Position numbers and translations under genes: made by a program. Shown piece after piece: positions 8,906-17,552 of a stretch of DNA of 64,000 bases. The stretch covers positions 186,001 through 250,000 of the forward strand of contig NZ_BMSV01000012.1 in assembly GCF_014649335.1 (NCBI RefSeq), read 5' to 3'. Numbering within the stretch: position 1 is the stretch's first letter; every line of letters begins with the position of its first letter. The notes under the pieces were generated by a model. The model had not been told where the DNA came from. It searched no databases and saw only the letters and a list, made by a program, of their open reading frames with translations. Origin of the DNA: Streptomyces roseolilacinus (GTDB lineage Bacteria; Actinomycetota; Actinomycetes; Streptomycetales; Streptomycetaceae).

Positions 8906-8986
8906 GTGCCGTACGAACTCCTTCTCCACGGACGGGCCCACGTCGACCTCGTCCGCCACGCGAGCGCGCTCTGTCCGGGTGTCTGA
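8906..8986 (+). CDS. Small Cys-ending leader peptide upstream of the flavin reductase
   Basis: GTG at 8906 encodes a 26-residue peptide with the order LLLHGRAHVDLVRHASALC followed by PGV. This matches the short actinobacterial 'putative leader peptides' of the form R-x-HVDL-x-R-x-ASA-x-C that sit upstream of sulfur-assimilation and sulfonate genes, where a Cys codon near the end is thought to sense cysteinyl-tRNA by ribosome stalling. An in-frame GTG at 8888 would add six residues. It ends 52 bp before the flavin reductase start. The class assignment comes from remembered family knowledge; attenuation here is inferred. Confidence 0.75.
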   Translation: MPYELLLHGRAHVDLVRHASALCPGV

Positions 8987-9038
8987 GCAGCCGAGGACCA
9001 CAGCCCCGCGTACGCACCTCCCGCAGAAGGACAACTCC

Positions 9039-9578
9039 ATGACGGTCACCCACGATCTCGGCGCCGACGCGCTCGCCGCCCCGGACGTCGCCGGGTCCGA
9101 GCTGCTGCGCTCCACCTTCCGGCGGCACGCCGCCGGCGTCGCCGTGATCACCGCCCCCGGCGGAGCCGCGCACGACGGCCGGCCCGCGGGGTTCACCGCC
9201 AGCTCCCTCACCTCGGTCTCCGCCGAGCCGCCGCTGGTCTCCTTCGGCATAGGCACGGGCTCGTCGAGCTGGCCCACCGTCTCCACCGCCACCCACGTGG
9301 GCGTCCACCTCCTCGGGGAGCACCAGCGGGAGCTGGCCGCCACCTTCGCCCGCAGCGGCGCCGACCGCTTCGCCCCGCCGACCCGCTGGACCACGGGCCC
9401 CGAGGGCGTCCCGCTGCTCGACGGCGTCCTCGCCTGGCTGGTGTGCCGCGTCGTGGGCCGCGTGCCGGCCGGCGACCACCGCATCGTCGTCGCCGAGGTC
9501 GTCGCCGGGGACGCGGGGGCCCGGGAGGGCCGGCCGCTCCTCTACCACCACGGCCGCTTCAACGCCCTGAGGGACTGA
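9039..9578 (+). CDS. Flavin reductase family protein
   Basis: A 179-residue FMN-binding split-barrel protein of the flavin reductase (HpaC/DIM6-NTAB) family. STFRRHAAGVAVITAP, GFTASSLTSVSAEPPLVSFGIG and the terminal HHGRF block are its hallmarks. Such enzymes reduce FMN with NAD(P)H and pass it to a partner monooxygenase. None is encoded next door; the leader peptide upstream suggests a role in sulfur-compound (for example alkanesulfonate) use. The ATG at 9039 follows AGAAGGACAACTCC. Confidence 0.87.
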   Translation: MTVTHDLGADALAAPDVAGSELLRSTFRRHAAGVAVITAPGGAAHDGRPAGFTASSLTSVSAEPPLVSFGIGTGSSSWPTVSTATHVGVHLLGEHQRELAATFARSGADRFAPPTRWTTGPEGVPLLDGVLAWLVCRVVGRVPAGDHRIVVAEVVAGDAGAREGRPLLYHHGRFNALRD

Positions 9579-9653
9579 GGAATCCCGGTTACTCAGCGTT
9601 GGCAAGGTCACAGTGCAAAGCGCTTGCTCAGGGGGAAGGGTCCCGGTGTACTG

Positions 9654-9669
9654 ACGAGTAATATCTCGT
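9654..9669. promoter_or_regulatory. Dyad in the etfB upstream region
   Basis: ACGAGTAATATCTCGT has 5-bp arms and lies about 100 bp before etfB. A GTTACTCAGC at about 9589 resembles the GTACTGACG half just left of the dyad. A fatty-acid-metabolism repressor site is possible but cannot be assigned. Confidence 0.3.
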
Positions 9670-9769
9670 TGCGGGGCGGCCGCCGCCCCGAGCGGAAACC
9701 GTCCCATCAGGCGCCTATGCTGCGTGCAACAAGGCAGCCCCGTAATGACGATGCAGTAGGAGAGCCGGC

Positions 9770-10555
9770 GTGAGCTTGAGGATCGTTGTCTGTGTGAAGT
9801 ACGTGCCCGACGCCACCGGCGACCGGCACTTCGCCGATGACCTGACCGTCGACCGCGACGACGTCGACGGCCTGCTGTCGGAGCTGGACGAGTACGCGGT
9901 CGAGCAGGCGCTGCAGATCGCCGAGGACGCGGACGACGCGGAGATCACCGTGCTCACCGTCGGCCCCGAGGACGCCAAGGACGCCCTGCGCAAGGCGCTG
10001 TCCATGGGCGCCGACAAGGCCGTCCACGTCGAGGACGACGACCTGCACGGCACCGACGTCATGGGCACCTCGCTGGTGCTCGCCAAGGCGATCGAGAAGA
10101 CCGGCTACGACCTGGTCGTCTGCGGCATGGCCTCCACCGACGGCACCATGGGCGTCCTGCCGGCGCTCCTCGCCGAGCGCCTCGGCGTCCCGCAGGTCAC
10201 CCTGCTCTCCGAGGTCTCCGTCGAGGACGGCGTGGTCAAGGGCCGCCGCGACGGCGACGCCGCGACCGAGCAGCTGGAGGCGTCCCTCCCGGCCGTCGTG
10301 TCCGTGACGGACCAGTCCGGCGAGGCCCGCTACCCCTCCTTCAAGGGCATCATGGCCGCCAAGAAGAAGCCGGTGGAGTCCCTGGACCTCGACGACCTGG
10401 ACATCGACGCCGACGAGGTCGGCCTCGAGGGCGCCTGGACGAAGGTCGACTCCGCGGCGGAGCGCCCGGCCCGTACGGCCGGCACGATCGTCAAGGACGA
10501 GGGCGAGGGCGGCAAGCAGCTGGCCGCGTTCCTCGCGAGCCAGAAGTTCATCTAG
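9770..10555 (+). CDS. etfB: Electron transfer flavoprotein beta subunit
   Basis: A 261-residue ETF beta (FixA-type) protein. It starts with the conserved IVVCVKYVPD and contains DEYAVEQALQI and VGPEDAKDALRKALSMGADKAVHV; the AMP-binding core follows in CGMASTDGTMGVLPALLAERLG. It pairs with the alpha subunit encoded 64 bp downstream to carry electrons from acyl-CoA and other dehydrogenases to ETF:quinone oxidoreductase. The GTG at 9770 follows AGGAGAGCCGGC. Confidence 0.95.
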   Translation: MSLRIVVCVKYVPDATGDRHFADDLTVDRDDVDGLLSELDEYAVEQALQIAEDADDAEITVLTVGPEDAKDALRKALSMGADKAVHVEDDDLHGTDVMGTSLVLAKAIEKTGYDLVVCGMASTDGTMGVLPALLAERLGVPQVTLLSEVSVEDGVVKGRRDGDAATEQLEASLPAVVSVTDQSGEARYPSFKGIMAAKKKPVESLDLDDLDIDADEVGLEGAWTKVDSAAERPARTAGTIVKDEGEGGKQLAAFLASQKFI

Positions 10556-10619
10556 GGCTCGCGCAGCGCAGAGCCACCGACCGCCCCCTCAGACTTCGCA
10601 TTCGCAGGAGAGCATTCCC

Positions 10620-11582
10620 ATGGCTGAAGTTCTCGTCTACGTCGACCACGTCGACGGCGCCGTTCGCAAGCCCACCCTGGAGCTGCTGACGCTGGCCCGC
10701 CGCGTCGGCGAGCCCGTCGCCGTCGCCCTCGGCCCCGGCGCCGAGGCCACCGCCGCCACGCTCGCCGAGCACGGCGCGACCCGCGTCCTCACGGCCGACG
10801 CCGCCGAGTTCGCCGACTACCTCGTCGTCCCGAAGGTCGACGCCCTCCAGGCCGCGTACGAGGCCGTCTCCCCGGCCGCCGTGCTCGTCCCGTCCTCCGC
10901 CGAGGGCAAGGAGGTCGCGGCCCGCCTCGCGGTCCGCATCGGCTCCGGCATCATCACGGACGCCATCGACCTCGAGGCCGGCGACGAGGGCCCGGTCGCG
11001 ACGCAGTCCGTGTTCGCCGCCGCGTTCACCACCAAGTCCCGTGTCTCCAAGGGCACCCCGGTCATCACGGTCAAGCCGAACTCGGCCCCCGTCGAGGCCG
11101 CCCCCGCCGCGGGCGCCGTCGAGGCCCTCGCGGTCTCCTTCTCCGAGAAGGCCACCGGCACCAAGGTCGTCTCCCGCACGCCGCGCGAGTCGACCGGTCG
11201 CCCCGAGCTGACCGAGGCCGCGATCGTGGTCTCCGGCGGCCGCGGCGTCAACGGCGCCGAGAACTTCGCGCTCATCGAGGGCCTGGCCGACTCGCTCGGT
11301 GCCGCCGTCGGCGCCTCCCGCGCCGCCGTCGACGCCGGCTGGTACCCGCACACCAGCCAGGTCGGCCAGACCGGCAAGTCGGTCTCGCCGCAGCTGTACG
11401 TCGCCACCGGCATCTCCGGCGCGATCCAGCACCGTGCCGGCATGCAGACCTCGAAGACGATCGTGGCCATCAACAAGGACCCCGAGGCCCCGATCTTCGA
11501 CCTGGTCGACTACGGCGTGGTCGGCGACCTCTTCGAGGTCGTCCCGCAGCTGACCGAGGAGATCAAGTCCCGCAAGGGCTGA
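10620..11582 (+). CDS. etfA: Electron transfer flavoprotein alpha subunit
   Basis: A 320-residue ETF alpha (FixB) protein. Its C-terminal FAD domain carries SGGRGVNGAENFALIEGLA, GASRAAVDAGWYPH, QVGQTGKSVSPQLYVATGISGAIQH and AINKDPEAPIFDLVDYGVVGD, the standard FAD and dinucleotide contacts. With EtfB it forms the soluble electron shuttle of beta-oxidation and amino-acid catabolism. The ATG follows AGGAGAGCATTCCC and the gene ends just before a strong terminator. Confidence 0.95.
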   Translation: MAEVLVYVDHVDGAVRKPTLELLTLARRVGEPVAVALGPGAEATAATLAEHGATRVLTADAAEFADYLVVPKVDALQAAYEAVSPAAVLVPSSAEGKEVAARLAVRIGSGIITDAIDLEAGDEGPVATQSVFAAAFTTKSRVSKGTPVITVKPNSAPVEAAPAAGAVEALAVSFSEKATGTKVVSRTPRESTGRPELTEAAIVVSGGRGVNGAENFALIEGLADSLGAAVGASRAAVDAGWYPHTSQVGQTGKSVSPQLYVATGISGAIQHRAGMQTSKTIVAINKDPEAPIFDLVDYGVVGDLFEVVPQLTEEIKSRKG

Positions 11583-11596
11583 TCCGCCTCCTGCAC

Positions 11597-11644
11597 ACGG
11601 CCGGGGGCCGCGCGGTGGAACACCACCGCGCGGCCCCCGGCCGT
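11597..11644. terminator. Intrinsic terminator after etfA
   Basis: A 22-bp perfect stem (11597-11618 with 11623-11644) has an AACA loop and is followed by TTT. It separates etfBA from the convergent small gene. Confidence 0.9.
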
Positions 11645-11660
11645 TTCCACGCTCCCGGCC

Positions 11661-11858
11661 TCAGCCCTCGTCGTCGGCGGTGATCCGCCACCGGCCCACC
11701 TCGCGGTGGGCGGAGTCGTACACGGCCGAGCCGTCGCCCGGCTGCAGGGCGTAGTGGTGGAGGTTGCCGCCCCAGTAGCGCAGGACGCGGCCCAGCTCGC
11801 TCGCCGTGGTCTGCGCCGGCTGCCCGTCGTCGAAGGTGACCTCGAGCACGAACTTCAC
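11661..11858 (-). CDS. Small conserved hypothetical protein, 65 aa
   Basis: GTG at 11858 follows AGAGGAGAAACC, a good ribosome site, and encodes MKFVLEVTFDDG and so on, ending WRITADDEG. It is a compact alpha/beta protein, acidic and aromatic in its second half, with no membrane span or known catalytic motif. I do not recognise a characterised family. It is divergent from the double-MerR gene across a 162-bp region and may be its target. Confidence 0.7.
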   Translation of the reverse strand: MKFVLEVTFDDGQPAQTTASELGRVLRYWGGNLHHYALQPGDGSAVYDSAHREVGRWRITADDEG

Positions 11859-12020
11859 GGTTTCTCCTCTCGGAAGACGGATCTGTTCGGCCCCGGCGCC
11901 GGACCTGGTATCAAGTCTTTCATTGAACTGCTTGCAGGCACTTTCACGGCCTCGCCGCAGGTGGGACCGGCGAAATGCCGGAGAAGTCTCAACCGGGCGT
12001 GAGGCCGGGGAGGAGGAACG

Positions 12021-12734
12021 GTGGACGACCGGCTGAAGGCGGCCGACCTCGCGAGGTCGGCCGGGATCTCCGTACAGCAGCTCCGCACCTACGTCGACAC
12101 GGGACTGCTCCCGCCCGCCGACCGCACCCCCGCCGGCTACCGCGTCTTCACCCGCGCCCACGCCGACGCGCTCACCGTGGCCCGCGAGCTCGCCGCCGGG
12201 CACGGCTGGGCCACCGCCCGCACGGTGATGGCCGCCGTCCACGCGGGCGACCCGGAGACCGCGCTGGCCGCCCTGGACGCCGGCCACGCCCGGCTGGACC
12301 GGGAGCGCGGCGAGCTCGCCGCCGCGCGCGAGGCCCTGGGCACCGTCCTGGCCGGCCGCGCCCCGTCGCCCGCCGTCCCCCGGCGCGCCCTGCGCATCGG
12401 CGAGGCCGCCCGCGCCGTGGGCGTGAAGCCGCCCGTGCTCCGGCTCTGGGAGGCCCGCGGCCTGCTGCGGCCCGACCGCGAACCGTCCACCGGGTACCGG
12501 CTCTACAACCGCTCCGAGCTGCGCGTCGCGCAGGTCGTGGCGCTCCTGCGGAAGGGTCACCATCCGCTCGCCGCCATCGAGGCCGTCCTGCGCGGGCTGC
12601 GGGCGAACGGCAGCACCGACCGCGTCCTCGACGAACTGGACGCCCGCGCCGAGGACCTCCACCGGCGCAGCCTGCGCCGGCTCGCCGCCTCGGCGGCCCT
12701 CCACGGCTACCTGTGCCGCCTCGGCCACCATTGA
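12021..12734 (+). CDS. Regulator with two MerR-type helix-turn-helix domains (TioE-like)
   Basis: The 237-residue protein contains two MerR DNA-binding modules. The first (about 4-70, LKAADLARSAGISVQQLRTYVDTGLLPPADRTPAGYRVF) and the second (about 117-185, LRIGEAARAVGVKPPVLRLWEARGLLRPDREPSTGYRLY) each keep the helix-turn-helix and the wing Y-R. A helical linker joins them. There is no Cys- or His-rich effector site, so it is not a classical metal sensor. The layout resembles TioE-family regulators. It probably controls itself and the divergent 65-aa gene. Confidence 0.83.
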   Translation: MDDRLKAADLARSAGISVQQLRTYVDTGLLPPADRTPAGYRVFTRAHADALTVARELAAGHGWATARTVMAAVHAGDPETALAALDAGHARLDRERGELAAAREALGTVLAGRAPSPAVPRRALRIGEAARAVGVKPPVLRLWEARGLLRPDREPSTGYRLYNRSELRVAQVVALLRKGHHPLAAIEAVLRGLRANGSTDRVLDELDARAEDLHRRSLRRLAASAALHGYLCRLGHH

Positions 12735-12819
12735 CGTGCGTCAGTCGACCCGGATAACTTCGCCATGCGGATTGTCGATTCCGTGGAGCGGAAAAATCGA
12801 GGGCATGGAGGGTGCGGGA

Positions 12820-14118
12820 ATGGGTCAGCAGGAGCAGGTGGCGACAAGCCTCGCCGGCGCGGTCAGCGAGGGCATCAGCGCCTCCCTCGCCACGGTGGAC
12901 GCGGACCTCGCCCGCCGCTACCCCGGCGACCCCGGCACCCGCCAACCCGTCCACACCGTCTACGTGCCCGGCGACGCCTTCGCCGCCGACACGATCCGCT
13001 CCTGGGGCGACCGCGCCCTCGCCGCGCTCGACGAGCACGCCCCCGACGCCGCCGCCCTCGCCGCCGTCCTCGGCCTCCCCGACCACCTGGCCGAGCCCGT
13101 CCACGCGCGGGTACGGGCCAAGCTGGAGCGGGAGCCGATCGAGGACCTCCGCATCGACTTCGAGGACGGCTACGGCGGCCGTACGGACGCCGACGAGGAC
13201 CGCGACGCCGCCCGCGCCGCCCGGCTGGTCGCCGAGGCCCACCGGGACGGGAGCGCCGCCCCGTACACGGGCATCCGCATGAAGTGCATGGAGGCCGCCG
13301 TGCGCGACCGGGGCATCCGCACCCTCGACGTCTTCCTCACCGGCCTCGTGGAGGCGGGCGGCCTGCCCGACGGCCTCGCCCTCACCCTCCCGAAGGTCAC
13401 CTACCCCGAGCAGGTCACCGCGATGGCGCGGCTCCTGGGGGAGTTCGAGAAGGCCCACGGCCTGGAGCCCGGCCGGATCGGCTTCGAGATCCAGATCGAG
13501 ACCAGCCAGGCCATCCTCGGCCCCGACGGCACCGCCACCGTCGCCCGCATGATCGACGCCGCCGAGGGCCGCGCCACCGGCCTCCACTACGGCACCTTCG
13601 ACTACAGCGCCTGCCTCGGCGTCTCCGCCGCGCACCAGGCGAGCGACCACCCGGCCGCCGACCACGCCAAGGCCGTCATGCAGGTCGCCGCCGCCGGCAC
13701 CGGGGTCCGCGTCTCGGACGGCTCCACCAACGTGCTGCCCGTGGGCCCCACCGAGAAGGTCCACGACGCCTGGCGCCTCCACTACGGCCTCACCCGCCGC
13801 GCCCTGGCCCGCGCCTACTACCAGGGCTGGGACATGCACCCGGCCCACCTGCCCACCCGGTACGCCGCCGTGTTCGCGTTCTACCGCGAGGGCTGCGAGC
13901 AGGCCGCCGCCCGGCTCGCCGCGTACGCCGGCCGCGCCGGCGGCGACGTGATGGACGAGCCGGCCACCGCCAAGGCGCTCAGCGCGTACCTCCTGCGCGG
14001 CATCGACTGCGGCGCCCTCGACGCCGCCGAGGTGGCCCGCCTCACCGGCCTCACCCGCGCCGACCTCGACCGCTTCGCCGCCCCCCGGCGCGGCGACCTG
14101 ACCGGCACCCACCAGTGA
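12820..14118 (+). CDS. DUF6986 family protein (HpcH/citrate-lyase/malate-synthase-like TIM barrel)
   Basis: A 432-residue protein resembling the DUF6986 aldolase-like family. DLRIDFEDGYGGR, TGIRMKCMEA, LTLPKVTYPEQV, FEIQIETSQAI and HYGTFDYSA are arranged like the metal- and CoA-binding strands of HpcH/citrate-lyase and malate-synthase barrels; the E and D of the IET and FEDGYG blocks are likely Mg ligands. A lyase or synthase acting on a 2-oxo acid is the best guess, but no reaction is established. The ATG at 12820 follows GGAGGG at 12807; ATG 12805 is an alternative. Confidence 0.8.
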   Translation: MGQQEQVATSLAGAVSEGISASLATVDADLARRYPGDPGTRQPVHTVYVPGDAFAADTIRSWGDRALAALDEHAPDAAALAAVLGLPDHLAEPVHARVRAKLEREPIEDLRIDFEDGYGGRTDADEDRDAARAARLVAEAHRDGSAAPYTGIRMKCMEAAVRDRGIRTLDVFLTGLVEAGGLPDGLALTLPKVTYPEQVTAMARLLGEFEKAHGLEPGRIGFEIQIETSQAILGPDGTATVARMIDAAEGRATGLHYGTFDYSACLGVSAAHQASDHPAADHAKAVMQVAAAGTGVRVSDGSTNVLPVGPTEKVHDAWRLHYGLTRRALARAYYQGWDMHPAHLPTRYAAVFAFYREGCEQAAARLAAYAGRAGGDVMDEPATAKALSAYLLRGIDCGALDAAEVARLTGLTRADLDRFAAPRRGDLTGTHQ

Positions 14119-14206
14119 CCGACCGGTGACGGTTTCGCGCCGAACCCCCCCGCCGCCGCCCCGTAACCTGTACGCGTTCACGACGGCGTAGAGGAACGGG
14201 GCAGCG

Positions 14207-16093
14207 GTGTCTGCGGGGGAACACGAACTGATCGCCGGCCGGTACCGGCCGGTCCGGCAGCTCGGCCGGGGCGGGATGGGCGTCGTCTGGCGCGCCGTCG
14301 ACGAGGTGCTGGGCCGCGAGGTGGCGGTCAAGGAGCTCCGCACGTACACGGACTCGTCCGGGCCCGAACTGGCCGAGCTGCGGGTGCGGATGCAGCGGGA
14401 GGCCCGGGCGGCCGCGCGGGTCCGCCACCCCGGGGTCGTCGCCGTCCACGACATCACCGACCACGAGGGCCGGCCGGTCATCGTCATGGAGCTGGTCGAC
14501 GGCCCGTCGCTGGCCGACGTCCTCGCCGAACGCGGCCCGACGGACCCGCGCGAGGCCGCCCGGATCGGCGCCGAGGTCCTGGAGGCCCTGGCCGCCGCCC
14601 ACGCGGTGGGCGTCCTGCACCGTGACGTGAAGCCCGGCAACGTCCTGCTGGACCGCACCGGCCGGGTCGTCCTCACCGACTTCGGCATCGCGGCGATGGA
14701 GGACCCCGGGGACGGCTCCGCCACGCACCTCACCCGCAGCGGCGAACTGGTCGGCTCCCTCGACTACCTGGCGCCCGAGCGCGCCCAGGGCCAGGAACCC
14801 GGCCCGGGCTCCGACGTGTGGGCGCTCGGCGCCACCCTGTACGCGGCGGTCGAGGGCTCGTCGCCGTTCCGCCGCACGTCCGCGTGGTCGACGCTCACCG
14901 CGATCGTCGTCGACCCGCTCCCCGAGCCGCGCAACGCCGGCCCGCTCGCCCCGGTGCTCGGGCGGCTGATGGCCAAGGACCCGGCCCACCGCCCGGACGC
15001 CTCGACGGCGGCCGGCCTCCTGCGGCAGGTCGCGGACGGCACGGCGGCGGCAGGGCCCGCGCCGTACGTACCGACCGAGCGCACCACGCTGCCCCCGCGG
15101 GGTTTCGGCCCGCCGGCGGCGGACGTCCACGGCTTCGGCCCGCCGCCCGGCCCGCAGGGCGCCCCGGCGTACGGCGCCCCGGCGCCGGGCGGGGCATACC
15201 CGGCGCCCGGCGGCGGGGGCCACGGCGGCCCCGCCCCCGAAACCCCCTCGGCCGGCGCCCCCGGGCAACCGACCGCCCCGGCCCCCGGTCACGCCCCGGC
15301 CCCCGCCCACGAGCCGGTGGCGGGCCCCGGCGGTGCGCCGGGGCACGGGGGCCGGGGCCCCCGCGCGGCGGCGCGCGCCCGGGGCCGCACGGGGCGCCCG
15401 CGGGCGCTGGTGGCGGCCGCCGCGGCCGCCGTCCTCCTGGCCGGCGGCGGTGTGACGTACGCGTTCATGGACCGCGGGGGCGCGGCCGACGGCGACGGGC
15501 AGGCGCTCACCGGCGGCGAGGTGAGCACGAGCCCGTCCGCCCCCGTCGACGACGACGGCATGCCCCTCGCGCCGGGCGCCGGCCCCTCCGCGTCCGCGAC
15601 CGGTCCGTCGAGCGCCGCGCCCCGCCCCTCCTCGACGAGGAGCGGCTCCGCCTCCCCGTCGAGGACGGCCGCCGTGCCCTCCGCGTCCGCGGCCGGGCCG
15701 GCCGGCGCTTCCGGTCCGGCGCCCGGCTCCGGCGGGGACGGCGGTACGGGCGGGTCGACGGCCGGCACTTCCGACACCGGCGGCTCGTCCTCCGGCGGCG
15801 GCTCCCGGACCCCGGCCTGCCACGCCATCGGCGACGGCAAGTACGACTGCACGGTCTGGCGGACCGCCGACTCGTACTGGGCGAACGGCGGCCGGGCCGG
15901 CGTCCTCAACGCCGGCACCAACTACTTCTACTGCCAGTCCGACCTCGGCCGCCGCGAGACGCACGGCGAGTGGACCAACGTCTGGTGGGCGAAGACCGAC
16001 GACGACAGCGGCAACGCCGGCGTGTGGGTCAGCGACGTGTACATCCGGGGCGGCGACAACGACGCCCCGGTGCCGGGCCTGCCCCTCTGCTGA
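14207..16093 (+). CDS. Transmembrane serine/threonine protein kinase with an extracellular Cys-containing domain
   Basis: A 628-residue Hanks-type kinase. The N-lobe has LGRGGMGVVW (P-loop) and AVKEL (ATP lysine); the catalytic loop HRDVKPGN is near residue 138, DFG near 158, and the APE equivalent reads APERAQG. A Pro/Ala/Gly-rich cytoplasmic linker leads to one membrane span (about 397-418), a Ser/Gly-rich outer stalk and a terminal domain of about 90 residues with four Cys and several Trp (CHAIGDGKYDCTVW, WTNVWWAK). There are no PASTA repeats, so the outer domain should bind a different ligand. GTG 14207 is preceded by GAGGAACGGGG. Confidence 0.92.
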   Translation: MSAGEHELIAGRYRPVRQLGRGGMGVVWRAVDEVLGREVAVKELRTYTDSSGPELAELRVRMQREARAAARVRHPGVVAVHDITDHEGRPVIVMELVDGPSLADVLAERGPTDPREAARIGAEVLEALAAAHAVGVLHRDVKPGNVLLDRTGRVVLTDFGIAAMEDPGDGSATHLTRSGELVGSLDYLAPERAQGQEPGPGSDVWALGATLYAAVEGSSPFRRTSAWSTLTAIVVDPLPEPRNAGPLAPVLGRLMAKDPAHRPDASTAAGLLRQVADGTAAAGPAPYVPTERTTLPPRGFGPPAADVHGFGPPPGPQGAPAYGAPAPGGAYPAPGGGGHGGPAPETPSAGAPGQPTAPAPGHAPAPAHEPVAGPGGAPGHGGRGPRAAARARGRTGRPRALVAAAAAAVLLAGGGVTYAFMDRGGAADGDGQALTGGEVSTSPSAPVDDDGMPLAPGAGPSASATGPSSAAPRPSSTRSGSASPSRTAAVPSASAAGPAGASGPAPGSGGDGGTGGSTAGTSDTGGSSSGGGSRTPACHAIGDGKYDCTVWRTADSYWANGGRAGVLNAGTNYFYCQSDLGRRETHGEWTNVWWAKTDDDSGNAGVWVSDVYIRGGDNDAPVPGLPLC

Positions 16094-16165
16094 GCCGCGC
16101 GGGACCAGCCGGGCCGCGCGGTCACGCGGGCGGGATCTCGCCCGAGCCGCGCGGGACCAGCCGGG
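16092..16165. repeat. 22-bp direct repeat at the kinase/LacI 3' junction
   Basis: A 22-bp exact repeat starts at 16092 and again at 16144. The second copy encodes the last residues of the LacI-family protein and the first lies just past its stop, which looks like a 52-bp local duplication. Confidence 0.6.
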
Positions 16166-17150
16166 TCGCCAACTCGACCCGCCGGGGCTCCTCGTGGAGC
16201 CCGTCGAGGCGGCGGAACAGCCGCTGTGCCGCCGTGCGGCCCAGCGCGGCGGCGTCCTGCGCGATGACCGTGATGCCGAGCAGGTCGGCCAGTTCGATGT
16301 CGTCGAAGCCCACCAGGGCGACCGGGCGGGTCCGCCCGGCCAGCTCCCGCACGGCCGTCACCGTCACCCGGTTGTTGCCCGCGAACAGCGCGGTCACCGG
16401 CTCCGGGCCGGCCAGCATCGCGGCGACCGCGTCCCGCACCCGCGCCGGCTCGGTGGAGCCCAGCGACACCCACGCGTCGTCGACGGGCAGTCCCGCGTCC
16501 TCCATCGCGGCCCGGTAGCCGCGCAGCCGCTCCGCGGCGGTGTGGATGCGCGGCCGGTCGCCGACGAACCCGATCCGGCGGTGGCCGTGCGCGACGAGGT
16601 GCGCCACGCCCGCGCGGGCGCCGCCGAAGCTGTCGGACAGGACCGTGTCGGCCTCGATCCGGCCGGCCGGGCGGTCCACGAAGACGGTCGCGACGCCCGC
16701 CCTCATCTCCGGCTCCAGGTAGCGGTGGTCGTCGCCCGCCGGGATCACGATCAGCCCGTCGACGCGGCGCGCGCACAGCGCCAGGGCGAGCTCCTGCTCG
16801 CGGTCCGGGTCCTCGGCGCTGGACCCGTTGATCAGCAGGGCCCCGTGGGCGCGGGCCACCTCCTCCACGGCGCGGCTCAGCGGCCCGTAGAAGGGGTCGG
16901 CCAGGTCCTCCAGGACCAGGCCCACGGAGGCGGTGCGGCCCTTGCGCAGCACGCGCGCGCTGTCGTTGCGGCGGAAGCCGAGCGCCTGGATCGCCTCCCG
17001 GACGCGGCGCTCGGTGTCGGGCGTGACGCCCGGCTCGCCGTTCACCACCCGTGAGACGGTCTTGAGGCCGACGCCGGCGCGGGCGGCGACGTCCTTCATG
17101 GTGGGCCGGTTGCCGTAGCGGTGGTCGGGTCGGCGGGCGGTCTCGGCCAC
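16122..17150 (-). CDS. LacI-family transcriptional regulator
   Basis: A 342-residue regulator. The helix-turn-helix is TMKDVAARAGVGLKTVSRVVNGEPGVTPDTERRVREAIQALGF, followed by a periplasmic-binding-like effector domain (VGLVLEDLADPFYGPL, GLIVIPAGDDH, FVDRP, GFVGDRP, ALFAGNN, LVGFDDIELADLL). It probably senses a sugar. GTG 17150 gives the usual short N-terminal tail; ATG 17099 (MKDV) is the minimal start. A perfect 12-bp palindrome 61 bp upstream is the likely autoregulatory operator. No sugar transporter or hydrolase is adjacent, so its targets are elsewhere. Confidence 0.9.
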   Translation of the reverse strand: MAETARRPDHRYGNRPTMKDVAARAGVGLKTVSRVVNGEPGVTPDTERRVREAIQALGFRRNDSARVLRKGRTASVGLVLEDLADPFYGPLSRAVEEVARAHGALLINGSSAEDPDREQELALALCARRVDGLIVIPAGDDHRYLEPEMRAGVATVFVDRPAGRIEADTVLSDSFGGARAGVAHLVAHGHRRIGFVGDRPRIHTAAERLRGYRAAMEDAGLPVDDAWVSLGSTEPARVRDAVAAMLAGPEPVTALFAGNNRVTVTAVRELAGRTRPVALVGFDDIELADLLGITVIAQDAAALGRTAAQRLFRRLDGLHEEPRRVELATRLVPRGSGEIPPA

Positions 17151-17211
17151 GGTGCGCGGTTCCTGTCCTGTCGTCCGGAGGTGGGGGGCGTGGCGTCGAG
17201 CATAGGCCCTG

Positions 17212-17223
17212 GACAACGTTGTC
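17212..17223. promoter_or_regulatory. LacI-type operator GACAACGTTGTC
   Basis: GACAACGTTGTC is a perfect palindrome with a central CG, typical of LacI-family sites, flanked by CCCTG and AGGGG. It sits upstream of the LacI-type gene and is probably bound by its product. Confidence 0.75.
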
Positions 17224-17552
17224 AGGGGCGTGAAGACCGTACCGGCCGCCCACCGGGACCGCAGGGCCCCACCGGTCCGCGGAAGCCCACGGGGAGCCGG
17301 CGCGATGCCCGCGGAGCCGGATCGGGGACCGAAGGCGGCCGGCCCCGTCGCCGCCCCCGCCGACGGCGCCGCCCGGACCGCCGTACGGGCCCGCGCGGCG
17401 TGCGACCGCGCCGCCCCGGCCCCGGGCATGGCCGCGGCGACGCCGCCGCGGGTACGGATCGCGGGGGCCGGCGGGGGAGTGGTGCGGGCCGGGGGGCGTC
17501 CACGTGTCCGGCGCCCCTCCGGGCACCCGCGCGCCGCGCCGGGCGTCGCGCG
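17224..17552. other. GC-rich intergenic stretch, no gene recognised
   Basis: An open frame at 17230-17556 gives only an Ala/Arg/Pro-rich product with no motif or ribosome site, and I do not call it. No repeat or hairpin stands out. Confidence 0.4.
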
